Translations under genes and position numbers: made by a program
Assembly (NCBI GenBank): GCA_032622095.1
Contig: CP136067.1
Coordinates: 181,446,556-181,510,555 of the forward strand
Length of the DNA stretch: 64,000 bases
Source of the DNA: Siphonodentalium dalli
Taxonomy: Eukaryota; Mollusca; Scaphopoda; Gadilida; Siphonodentaliidae
Reading direction: 5' to 3'
Shown: in pieces, positions 11,651-20,634 of the stretch
Layout of the letters: every line of letters starts with the position of its first letter
How positions within the stretch are numbered: the stretch's first letter is position 1
Notes under the pieces: model-generated
Databases searched by the model: none
Told to the model about the DNA's origin: nothing
The model's input: only the letters and a program-made list of their open reading frames with translations

Positions 11651-13832
11651 TTTGTTGACATTATGTAGAATTTTAGCGCACGCCCCATTTTGTTGCCCAA
11701 TTCTCCAGGTTGTGTAGGTCTTTTTGTAATGATACTTGGTCGTCGATGGTGAATATATTTTTGTCTATCAAGCAGTCGTCCGCGAAAAGAGGTACTTGTG
11801 CGTTGAAACACTCCGGGTGGGGGGGGGGGGTCATTTACATGTATATGGCACAGAAATAGTGCATGGTGGTCCCAACACTGATGATTTCCCTTCAATAACG
11901 ACTCTTGATTTATATCTCTTGTCAGGAAGTTCTTTAGCCAATCTGAGATGCACGCCGCGTATGATTATCGGTGCCGCAATGTTTGCAAGGAGTTTTGTAT
12001 GTGCATGGCACGGTACAAAAGCCTTTGCGAAGCCTAGGATTTCCATAAGTACGTCTGTTTGTATTTCTTTATCGAAGGATGTCAGTATATCGGTAGTTGT
12101 TGTAGGAAGTTGAGTACGCAAGAGTCATGATGATTGACCCTTCTTGAACCATGGATTTAGGAGGTAAGGATGTTTTGTTCCTCCAGATGGTTGAGTACAT
12201 GACGACATAGTATGTTTGTTCTCCATGTTTTTGCAACAGACTGATGTTAATGAAACTGGTCGGTATAGTTTTCAGCTAGGTGGATATTTCATTCTTTTCT
12301 TTTTTTGTATACTGGTGCAATGCTGGCACTTAGCCTGTCCTCATATAGGTCTCCACTCTCTAGTTGTCGGGATGATTGTAGTAAGTCCAGGTGTTATATG
12401 GCTATACGGTGCAAGTTTTCAGGACAATATTAATTTTGCGATACCGTCCGGGCCCGGAGCCTTACCTCGCTTGACGTCTTTTAGTAATTTTGTCACCTCT
12501 TTCTAACAGATCCTTCATGTTGGTGAAGTTTCAAATCAGGTTTGGTATATTGTCGTCTTTTTTTTTATTTGGTGAAGACTGATTGGAACTGTTCCTCGAG
12601 TATCTCAGCTTTACCCACAACGTCCTCCGTAAGATGGCCTCCTTTCTTCAGTGAGGGGTGGGACTCCCAATGTTTCCTTGACTTAATGTATGACAAGAAT
12701 GGTTTAGGGCCTTTCTTTTTAAATCCGCAGAGCATGCTGTTATATAGGTGTTTAAATTATGCGGATACATTTTCTACAGACTCTCTGAAACTGTTTGTAC
12801 TTTTACCATGCATTCCTGTTATCTACTGGTACCACTCCACAGAAACTCTCTTAAGTCAATAAAGCTCTACTTCTAAAAGTGAAGTGAAACACTATGCTCG
12901 GGTGTTCAAACTCACATACCAAATAAATGTTCTCCATGAGGCATTTTGTATCTTTATCCCAATATTAAAATAAAATCAGAAATAGATATGGTTTATTGCT
13001 GCAGGGGTCACCACCGGTATTGATGTGACGAAGCAATAAATATGTAGTCATTCTTACTACTTTATGTGTTGATATTTAAAAAATGTTCATCACTAGTTGA
13101 CATTTAGTGTAGAAAATATTTGACAGCAGAGTCTGTTCTTATGTTTTCTCCATTTGCTCCTTATCTTATATTATTTAAACTGTTTTATAGGAAGAATGAC
13201 TCAGGAATCCTGAGTCAGGATACCTTTATAATTTGAATAAAACATAATTTTCAAAAATATTTGGAAATTCATGTACTGTGTCATTCGTTCGATGGTGATG
13301 AGTCTGATGAGATCCCCCCCCCCCCCCATGCATCTACATTTTCCGACCAACATGTTAACCACTGGGCCAAATAAATAAATATTCTGTGTTCTCAGGCACC
13401 TCCCTCATCATTACATTTTTTTTTTTAAAGCCTCGTCAAACTTTAAAACAAATATTTTCTGTTATAAATATTGGATTTGAACAACGAAATTGAATTTTTT
13501 TTCTGGAGTATGTTATTGAGATTTTGAGAAAAAAATAATAATAAAGAGCCTGTCTCTCTCATCTCAAAATTTAGATCTAATTCTCTGAAAAGACAGATAT
13601 TTTATTTTAATGGCCCAGGATATATTTCTGTGGCTCGATAAAATCATCTCATTCTGGACCTTTATAAGTGATGTGATTGTTACATGGGGTTTGTAACTTT
13701 GTATCATATTTTCAAAGATTACTAACACATTTGTAAAGCTAAATTGAGTTATATAAATTATGGTCAGAACATGAGTACAAAATATTGAAAACAGTGACAT
13801 TTAGACCAAGGCATTTATAGCTACTGTATGAG

Positions 13833-13928
13833 TATGGGAGGCCAAATTCACATTTAATAGCTAATTACGCCTAAGCATAATGCATTATGCGCGTAATTGG
13901 TTATTAAATGTGAATTTGGCCTCCCATA
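13833..13928. mobile_element. Short palindromic insertion (TATGGGAGGCC ends)
   Basis: This is a near-perfect palindrome of about 96 bp, with arms GGGAGGCCAAATTCACATTT and the complement. It is missing at the matching place in copy B (about 52745-52755), so it is an insertion. A diverged relative at 60382-60437 is split by another MITE. Confidence 0.8.
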
Positions 13929-14049
13929 TATGAGTTCATAGTACTTGAGTGGTTTCAAACAATGTTCACAGTGGTAGAAAGGCTAACAGTGGTTCAGTTT
14001 ACAAACAAGTATGTTGTTGTTGTAACTTAGGGTTGGGACCATGAATATG

Positions 14050-14261
14050 CAGTAATGCCCTAAATAATCGACTCCTTAACCACAGCAGAACTATGGGTAA
14101 TATTTGAGGATTTAGTCATAAATATGGCTTGTTGCCATTCATCGGAAAGCACTCACTTGAGCTTTCCGATTAATGGCAACAAGCCATATTTCCGACTAAA
14201 TCCTGAAAAATTACCCATTATTCTGCTGTGGTTAAGGAGTCGATGATATAGGGCATTACTG
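14050..14261. mobile_element. Foldback MITE, CAGTAATGCCC family
   Basis: The element is about 212 bp with two complementary halves meeting near 14155. Its ends are CAGTAATGCCC and GGGCATTACTG. The halves include GACTCCTTAACCACAGCAGA and TTGTTGCCATT. A decayed relative lies at the matching place in copy B (about 52885-52970), so this insertion is old. Confidence 0.85.
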
Positions 14262-14292
14262 TATATTTAATGATCCATAAACAGTTAAAGAT

Positions 14293-14868
14293 TCCCTGTC
14301 TAATTTAACACCCCTAATTTTCTATTTCTTCAGTTTTCGGGGGTAAAAATATTTTATTTGAGTCGAGGAACACACCCTTCAAAGCTAAGAGTTATTCGAT
14401 ATTGATTTTTGAAATATAGCAAAAATTATACCGTAAATAGATACGGGAATGCATGGATAAGAGTTGGGAGCAGTGGCTTTGGCAGATTGGAAATGATTTT
14501 TGGAACAAAAGACGACAAAAATTATCTGCAGAAACAAATGTGACAGTATCTTGTTATAGTACATAGTATACTTATTCCCTGATTCAGTAATCATATTATA
14601 GTCATCAAAATAGACCAGTTATAAGTACCATGCTGATCACAAATGTAACAAGATGTTTGTTTACATTTGTGATGACACATGCTGGATAATTCCAGTTCGA
14701 ACCAGGCATCACCATATATTGAATTTGAGGTGGAGAAAATAAATAGCTTTCAAAAATCAAATTTTTTAATACTCTGTGCGTTGAAAGGTGGGTTCCTCAT
14801 CTCAAATCCAATATTTCCCCCCACCCCGTAGTCGAAGAAATAATAATTTAGGGGCATTAAATAGGGCA
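14293..14868. repeat. Large foldback, GAGTCGAGGAAC family, copy A
   Basis: The left arm (CACCCCTAATTTT, then GAGTCGAGGAACACACCCTT near 14363) is complemented by the right arm (GGTGGGTTCCTCATCTC near 14786, then TTAGGGGCATTAAAT near 14850). The family recurs at 46588, 52991, 57298 and 61011. Its right half runs into the region just upstream of gene A. Confidence 0.7.
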
Positions 14869-14889
14869 AGCCATCATGAATGATATAAA

Positions 14890-14911
14890 TTTCAATCTTT
14901 CTGTATTTCAG
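14890..14911 (+). promoter_or_regulatory. Probable 3' splice site upstream of gene A start
   Basis: A pyrimidine-rich tract followed by TGTATTTCAG lies 11 bases before the ATG at 14923. The same tract lies before gene B (about 53905-53925). It suggests a 5' untranslated intron ending here, with the coding exon starting at GTTATTTGAAG. Transcript data would be needed to show that it is used. Confidence 0.55.
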
Positions 14912-14922
14912 GTTATTTGAAG

Positions 14923-16578
14923 ATGACTTCCATGAACAATATGAGCTATCTGAACAATATGAGCTATCTGTGTGGATGGTCTGCTGAAAAGCCCATATTC
15001 GATACCATTCCAAGCAGACTGGAGTACTGGTCTAAAAGGACACCCAATAAAGCAGTGTGTATATTCTATGATGGTGCGGTACGCCTGGGATCAATAACAT
15101 ACTCCGAGCTTCTTAAAGAATGCAAAAAATTTGCATGTTCATTGAAAAAAGCTGGCATTAAAAAAGACGATTTTTTAGGAATTCTTCCATCAAATTCCGT
15201 TGAATATCTCATTGCGTGGTATGGCGGTTTGATGATTGGAGTTGTACCACTTACTTTATACTGGGAAAGCTCCGATATAACACAAGCTCAAAAGACAATT
15301 GATAGAGTGTCAGCAAAAGTGATTGTTCGAACGTATCATGATCAGATGGAAGAAGCATCTTGGAAAGAATTATTAAATATATGCGAGAGTTTAGAAATTA
15401 TCATTTCCCTTGGTTGTGGTAATAACATTGGACCAATGTTCGACTTCAAATCATTTTGTGAGTATTCAAATGGAGAACTGGATGAATTTGACTGCGATCC
15501 GGAAGATATTGCTGTTATTTTACAGTCATCCGGAACAACTGGTGAACCTAAACTTGTTGAGCATACACATAACTCATGGTTGCGAATGTTTGAAGCCATG
15601 TCACGAGATTATCCAAAAGGAACACTTGATGTATTGGTAAGTGCGGCATCGTTTGGATGGATAGTCGGAAGTCCGGCGCTTGAGCTGATCACTGGAGGAA
15701 CGCGAGTAACAAATCGACAAGGTAAACATCTCTCAGCAGCCGAAAACTTTTTCACGATAATTGAAAATGAGAAATGTACGGCAGCAATTACACCTGTGAG
15801 CATGCTAAATGCGATTTCGTTGATGGACGAGATTCCAAAATTCCCATCATGCCTCAGATGTATCATTACAGGTGGTGCCATCATGAAAAAGAGTTACTCC
15901 ATCATGCTTGATCAAGTTGAATGGTTTGTTGTGTTGTATGGAAGTTTAGAGTGTGGCTTTGCTTCGAACGATTACATTACAAAGCCAAGAATGATTGAAA
16001 ATAACACAGCTGGTTATCCGAATTCTGGTGTGGAGGTAAAAATTGTTGACGATAGTGGAAAAATCGTCAAGAGAGGAACCACAGGCCATGTATATACACG
16101 TTCAATCTTTATGTTTAGTGAATATCATCACAATAAGAAACTTACTCAATCTTCAAAGCAATCAAATGGTTGGTATAATATGCAAGACATTGGTTTTGTG
16201 TCGACTGGTGGTAAGTTGTATATAAAAGGACGAGCTGGTGATCAGATCATGAGAGGAGAAGTATATGTCTATTGTTCTGATGCCGAAAATACGTTGAGAC
16301 ATCTGCCCGGAGTAGCAGACGTTGCAGTTACTGCAGTGCCTGATCCAATCATGAATGAGGAGGTTTATGCATTCGTTATCCCGAAAACAGACTCTGGATT
16401 GACCAACGAGAAAGTAAAAGAGCTTGTTTCAACAATGAAAGTAGAGAAGACATTTTATGCTCCAAAATATTTTGAAGTTGTAGAAAAGTTTCCATTCAAT
16501 GCCAATGGCAAACTTGACAGAAAGCTATTGACAAAAATAGCAGTGGAAAATTTGAAAGAAGAGAATAACAACAAATGA
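14923..16578 (+). CDS. Acyl-CoA synthetase-like AMP-binding enzyme, copy A
   Basis: This is a 551-residue single-exon gene of the ANL superfamily, most like the ACSF2 / medium-chain acyl-CoA ligase group. Such enzymes adenylate a carboxylic acid with ATP and transfer it to CoA. Motifs seen: the ATP loop SSGTTGEPK (about residues 202-210), YGSLECG (339-345, usual YGxTE), YNMQDIG (418-424, usual TGD with the Asp kept), GRAGDQIMRG (436-445) and the C-terminal NGKLDRK (528-534) with catalytic Lys530. Length fits the family. I chose ATG 14923, because the in-frame TTG before it is not a normal eukaryotic start. A six-residue direct repeat near the N-terminus (NNMSYL twice) is absent from copy B. 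No clear targeting peptide is seen. The substrate cannot be read from sequence. Confidence 0.9.
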   Translation: MTSMNNMSYLNNMSYLCGWSAEKPIFDTIPSRLEYWSKRTPNKAVCIFYDGAVRLGSITYSELLKECKKFACSLKKAGIKKDDFLGILPSNSVEYLIAWYGGLMIGVVPLTLYWESSDITQAQKTIDRVSAKVIVRTYHDQMEEASWKELLNICESLEIIISLGCGNNIGPMFDFKSFCEYSNGELDEFDCDPEDIAVILQSSGTTGEPKLVEHTHNSWLRMFEAMSRDYPKGTLDVLVSAASFGWIVGSPALELITGGTRVTNRQGKHLSAAENFFTIIENEKCTAAITPVSMLNAISLMDEIPKFPSCLRCIITGGAIMKKSYSIMLDQVEWFVVLYGSLECGFASNDYITKPRMIENNTAGYPNSGVEVKIVDDSGKIVKRGTTGHVYTRSIFMFSEYHHNKKLTQSSKQSNGWYNMQDIGFVSTGGKLYIKGRAGDQIMRGEVYVYCSDAENTLRHLPGVADVAVTAVPDPIMNEEVYAFVIPKTDSGLTNEKVKELVSTMKVEKTFYAPKYFEVVEKFPFNANGKLDRKLLTKIAVENLKEENNNK

Positions 16579-16584
16579 ATGCTA

Positions 16585-16797
16585 CAGTAATGCTCTAAAT
16601 AATCGACTCCTTAACCACAGCAGAATTATGGGTAACTTTTCAGGATTTAGTCGGAAATATGGCTTGTTGCCATTCATAGGAAAGCTCTCAGTGAGAGCTT
16701 TCCGATTAATGGCAACAAGCCATATTTCCGACTAAATCCTGAAAAGTTACCCATAATTCTGCTGTGGTTAAGGAGTTGATAATTTAGAGCATTACTG
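16585..16797. mobile_element. Foldback MITE, CAGTAATGCCC family, just after gene A stop
   Basis: This is a 213-bp palindromic element 6 bp after the stop codon. Copy B lacks it and reads GAATGCTACAAGGCC there, while copy A reads GCTA, then the element, then AACAAGGCC. The target is TA, with the right TA changed to AA. That is Tc1/mariner-style integration. It lies in the likely 3' UTR of gene A and would form a long hairpin in the transcript. Confidence 0.9.
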
Positions 16798-16891
16798 AAC
16801 AAGGCCACTAATCATCGATTGTTTAGTGAGATAATCATTCTTGACAACATTAGCTTAGGAGATGACCTTCATATCATTTAACATGCGTGTG

Positions 16892-17154
16892 TTAACACTT
16901 TAATGATGGGAGCTGTGCTGGTGCAGCATTAAAGATCATGTGCCATTGCATTATCTTACATATGCGAGTCTCTCATATGGAGCCTCGCATATATAAGAGA
17001 ATGTACTGGCTTACAAGGTCAAGGCAAATATTGTAAGGCCAATGTATTCTCTTATTTATGGTAGGCTCCATATGGGAGACTCGCATATTTAAGAGAGTGC
17101 ATTGGCACAGGGTTTTCACAAAATTTCAGGAAGCTCCAGTCATGGAAGTGTTAA
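16892..17154. mobile_element. TTAA-bounded MITE, TTAACACTT type
   Basis: The ends are TTAACACTTTAATGATGG and CATGGAAGTGTTAA. Inside are two copies of the CCAATG-ATTCTCTTA-ATATGCGAG hairpin. The matching element in copy B (55672-55804) has lost its left part. Another relative at 27349-28270 carries a Helitron. Confidence 0.75.
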
Positions 17155-17156
17155 AA

Positions 17157-17821
17157 CCACAGGTCCCCTGGTGCGACAACCCCACCACGAGTATCCACCT
17201 TAATACAAGGTTTGTATCTATCAGACCTGTATTGAGCATAGACTCACTTGCGATCAAAATTCATCAAAATCCCCTGTGCTTGGGAAAATGCCACATAACC
17301 ATTTCTTTAGACCATATTCATACCTTTAATTTGATGTATCTGCTGCATCGATATGTGGAAGAGCATCAACTATATATATGAATATGTGCACACTTTCAAA
17401 ACCGCACAAACCCTTGAATAGATTCCCCATCAAAGCACAGCTGGCACTGCAGAATTCCACTTGTCACAATGATTCACCATGTGTGGTCCTGTCTGTGCGA
17501 CCTCAACAGAGTAAATTCTGCAGTGCTTTATGTACTATGCTATATTTGACGGGAATCTGTTCAGGGATTTGACTGATTTAGAAAGTGTGCACCTATTCTT
17601 ATATATCTTTGGTGATCTTCAACTTAGCGATGCGGGAGATACATCAAATTGAAGGTGCTAATATGGTCTAAAGAACTGGGTTTGTGGCATTATCTCATGC
17701 ACAGGGGATTTTGATGAATTTTGTTTGCACATGAGTCTATGCTCTATATTGGTCGGATAGATACAAACCTTGTATTAATGTGGATACTTGTGGTGGGGTT
17801 GTCGCATCAGGGGACCTGTGG
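17157..17821. repeat. Long foldback of 665 bp, copy A
   Basis: It is bounded by CCACAGGTCCCCTGGTGCGA and the complementary TCGCATCAGGGGACCTGTGG. The arms, about 300 bp each, include ATCAAAATCCCCTGTGC. The centre lies near 17480. The same foldback is in copy B (55804-56857), where a MITE has split the right arm. It looks like a foldback transposon that predates the duplication. Confidence 0.85.
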
Positions 17822-18199
17822 GGTTAACAAACTTATCACATTCCCTGGAATTCATATTTATTTACGTAAATTTAAACACTATTCATTATTATAGCTCAAA
17901 AATAGACATTGAGAATTATGTTGCCATAAAAGAGGGTGATGGTCATCTCATAAGTTATGTTACCGTAGATAGATAAGCGCTGCCTGACCTGTGATCAATG
18001 GTACTGCAAAACTAGTTACAGATGATCTGATGAAGTGAGATGAAATACATGTACATGCATAATCATATTTAATAGAAACGTATTTTTTTTATAATTTTAA
18101 GTGGTTTATTCATAACCAGAAAACATGTACATGAATAATAATATTAAAAACCTTTTTATTCATGATTTTTAATTATTTACTGGTGAGCACATGCTACTG
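17822..18199. other. Non-coding, shared with 56858-57235
   Basis: AT-rich sequence with no recognisable gene. It is the same as the matching stretch of copy B apart from small changes. Confidence 0.5.
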
Positions 18200-18599
18200 T
18201 TAACCCTTTACCCAACAGAATGGCCCTGTGCCAATGCATTCTCTTATATATGCGAGTCGACCATAGGTCGCCTCGCATATATAAGAGAATGCATTGGCTT
18301 AACACATTAAAAATTATAAAATTGTTAAAGAATGTAAGAAAAAATGATAAAAAGTGTTAAAAAAAGATTTTTTTTAGGCCAATGCATTCTCTTATATATG
18401 TGAGGCGACCTATGGTCGACTCGCATATATAAGAGAATGCATTGGCACAGGGCATAACTGTAACTATCACAATGTGGTCAAGGAGCCGGTTCCAATGATA
18501 TCCATATTTGTATGGTTCTATTGAGACAGACCGAAGATATTTTAGGCTGTTGAAGCTTTATTTGGCCGGTTTTGGGCGGTTTGTTGGGTAAAGGGTTAA
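18200..18599. mobile_element. TTAA-bounded foldback MITE (piggyBac-like), A-only insertion
   Basis: It runs from TTAACCCTTTACCCAACAGA to TGTTGGGTAAAGGGTTAA. Copy B reads CTACTATTACATGTAC at the empty site (about 57237). Both internal hairpins are intact. It was inserted after the segmental duplication. Confidence 0.9.
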
Positions 18600-19651
18600 T
18601 ACATGTACAAATTACCCAAGTTTCATCTCATAATTCACACAGGTGCATTTATGTTACTTTTGTGATCACCACAGGCCCCTGGGGAAAATACCAGATATAC
18701 CAATATACAATACTATATATTTCAATGTGTCTTATTAGTATTAAACAAAGGGAAGTCGAGATATTGTATCGAAAGCTAGCGGCTGTAAGCCTGGGTGTGA
18801 TTATACACCAATACCAATTAAATTATTATGATGACAAATGACAAACTTGCAAATTCCTTGTACGATATGTCAAATTCGCTTTAATTGACTCCGTCAATTT
18901 TTATATCAAACAAAAGGAAATTATATGGCCTATTATACACTGGGGATATTTTGGCTGAGTTGACATTTTTTTTAGAATTATTGAGGATTTTAGACAGACA
19001 CCCAGATTTACGACCCGTTTTACCACCAAATATCCATTAGATTTTGCAAGTTTTCGGTATGATATCTTGAGTCAGCTTTCTTTGCTCTTGTTGAGTTATA
19101 TGTCAAAAGATAGAGAGTTTCATTAACTATAAGATAGATTGGGTGATATCTTGGGTGAGATGTCTAATTTCGAGAATTTAGTATGGATATAGAAGTTGGT
19201 GTATTTCTGTAAAAAATCGGACTAGTGAGCCTGGTATAATATATATTGGCATATCTGTTATTTTTCCCCGGGGGCCTGTGGTGATCGCCAAAGGATGCCG
19301 GTTGATTTCACTATCATAATTGAGATGACTAATACCAAGTAAGGTCCCATTTATTCACACAACATAAATATGTAACAAATTAGGTGGCTGTTATTTTATA
19401 CAATGGAATCTATATATAAAATGTGAAGTTTTATAAATTATGTTTATATACATATCCCTGAACAAATAACATCTCTAAATATTATTCATTGAAAGCAATT
19501 GTATATTATTGTCTACAATTATAGTTACAAATATTTTAAAACTACTAATGCTAAAATATGTTGTAAATATGTTTACATCTAACAGTACATTTAATACAAA
19601 TATTCAACAAAGATCACATTTTACAAAAAATTATTAATTCCATTTATTATA
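18600..19651. other. Non-coding right part of copy A
   Basis: This matches 58140-59452 of copy B closely. It contains GGGGCCTGTGGTGATCGCCA near 19270. A CCCCTGG-containing arm near 18675 faces it, suggesting another decayed foldback. I see no coding potential beyond short frames. Confidence 0.55.
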
Positions 19652-19697
19652 TTAACCCTTTCAGTGCCAAGTCCGATTGTTGTATCAACCCATATTT
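19652..19697. mobile_element. Broken end of a TTAACCCTTTCAGTGCC MITE
   Basis: It starts with TTAACCCTTTCAGTGCC and continues AGTCCGATT and ATCAACCCATAT. It matches the reverse complement of the right end of the full element at 50179-50479. Copy B reads ATATTAAATCAG here, so copy A and copy B part company at this TTAA. Confidence 0.75.
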
Positions 19698-19739
19698 CCT
19701 TGATCATTTTTCAAATTTATTGATTATAATAATGTGATA

Positions 19740-20086
19740 CATTGATTTTTGGCCGAATGACCCCAAAATTCCTCGTTCCCATCTACATTCCAATTTCAAC
19801 AGCCATGACAAATTTCATGATGATCAGACTAAAGGTACGACCTGTAGCCCATGCTAAAGGATTTAGTCATACAAAGAGTAAAATCCAAGATGGCTGCTGG
19901 TGGCCATGTTTTTTGGCCGAATGACCCCAATATGACTCGTTCATGTCATTGTTAACACCCATGACACATTTTATGATGATCCGACCAACGATACGACATG
20001 TAGGCCGTGCCAAAGAATTTAGTCATACAAAGAGTAAGTCTAAGATGGCTGCCGACGGCCATGTTTTTTGGCCGAATGACCCCAAA

Positions 20087-20088
<2 letters not shown>
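19740..20088. repeat. Left part of a tandem-repeat element split by the LINE
   Basis: Units of about 155-165 bp contain GACCCCAAAATGACTCGTTC, ATGATGATC, GTACGACCTGTAG and AAGATGGCTGC. About two units lie here and about five more after the LINE (26316-27110). The same element is in inverse orientation at 47581-48402. Confidence 0.85.
20077..20088. repeat. Target-site duplication of the LINE, left copy
   Basis: The 12-bp word TGACCCCAAAAT occurs here and at 26316-26327, directly flanking the LINE. Confidence 0.9.
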
Positions 20089-20119
<31 letters not shown>

Positions 20120-20120
20120 G
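20089..20120. repeat. (ATTG)n tail at the 3' end of the LINE
   Basis: Seven to eight repeats of ATTG on + form the simple-repeat tail of the minus-strand LINE. They stand next to GGGGTTTAACGT, the conserved end of its 3' UTR. Confidence 0.9.
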
Positions 20121-20634
20121 GTTTAACGTCGTTTTAGCAAAAAAAGCCATATCACGACGAGAAGAAACAGATTATCAAAATCAAGTGAAGCAACTGTGAA
20201 TAGAAATGACAGTGAATTAAACTAAAATGAAACAAAATATATACAATTTAAAAACACCCAAATCAGAGCGGGGGTGCTCGATTGGGGTCAGAAACATTAA
20301 GATACTGACCATAGTGTAAACACATATAAAACAAAATATCAAGAATAGATAGTAATACTGTTTTGCAAAATATATTTATATTTAAAATACTGATTTGTAG
20401 TTCATTATTGAGACTATCTTCCATAATAGAAAATATTATGTATATCACAAATTTTTTTTTGGTTCAGAATAAGAACTTGCATGACATGCATGCCAGACTA
20501 TAAACATACAGTGAATATTCAATGAATATATTTGATAGGTGCTGAAATAAAACAATGAATTTGAAGTCAACAAGTATTGTATTTCATTGTAATTACAATG
20601 AACAGTTCTAAAACTTGTAAATATTGATTGATTA

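Larger units (their letters stand above)
10442..12880 (-). pseudogene. Degraded CR1-like LINE ORF2 (linker, RT and C-terminus)
   Basis: On the minus strand from 12700 downward the order is: a linker (GGHLTEDVVGKAEILEEQF-like), RT blocks (SFDKEIQTDVLMEILGFAKAF, then YKSRVVIEGKSS), a frameshifted active-site region near 11750, and WATKWG followed by KCYIMSTK-like remains. Then comes LGFLRRNLRRAPLKCKRITY with PKLESAAVVWDPYLN (11190-11350). The end is ARFITGDY-like, with SLQDRRTDQRRKLFGKIMNG and LVPA (10600-10900). These are the standard CR1-family C-terminal landmarks. The frame is broken many times, and a (CT)n tract lies inside. It is paralogous to 33188-35140, 41441-41849 and 48662-50178. Confidence 0.85.
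12881..14292. other. Non-coding flank upstream of gene A
   Basis: This is AT-rich sequence shared with 50480-52990 in copy B. It holds poly-C near 13315-13327 and the sequence near 13570-13610 whose relative became the 30-bp array at 59941. It also holds two MITEs listed separately. The only open frames are short and not recognisable. Confidence 0.6.
1..19651. repeat. Copy A of a large direct segmental duplication
   Basis: The order of parts here is repeated in copy B (about 30640-59452). Base 1 matches 31997, the MITE at 10083 matches the one at 32803, the CR1-like remnant at 10442-12880 matches 33188-35140 plus 41441-41849 plus 48662-50178, and the AMP-binding gene at 14923 matches 53937. 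The sequence up to about 19651 matches up to 59452. Similarity was read by eye and is high outside insertions. The left end of copy A lies outside the window. Differences between copies are mostly clean insertions and minisatellite length changes. Confidence 0.9.

Noticed and set aside
11043-11717. A 224-codon frame on +
   Set aside because: It is antisense to the CR1-like remnant and includes the 48-bp repeat units.
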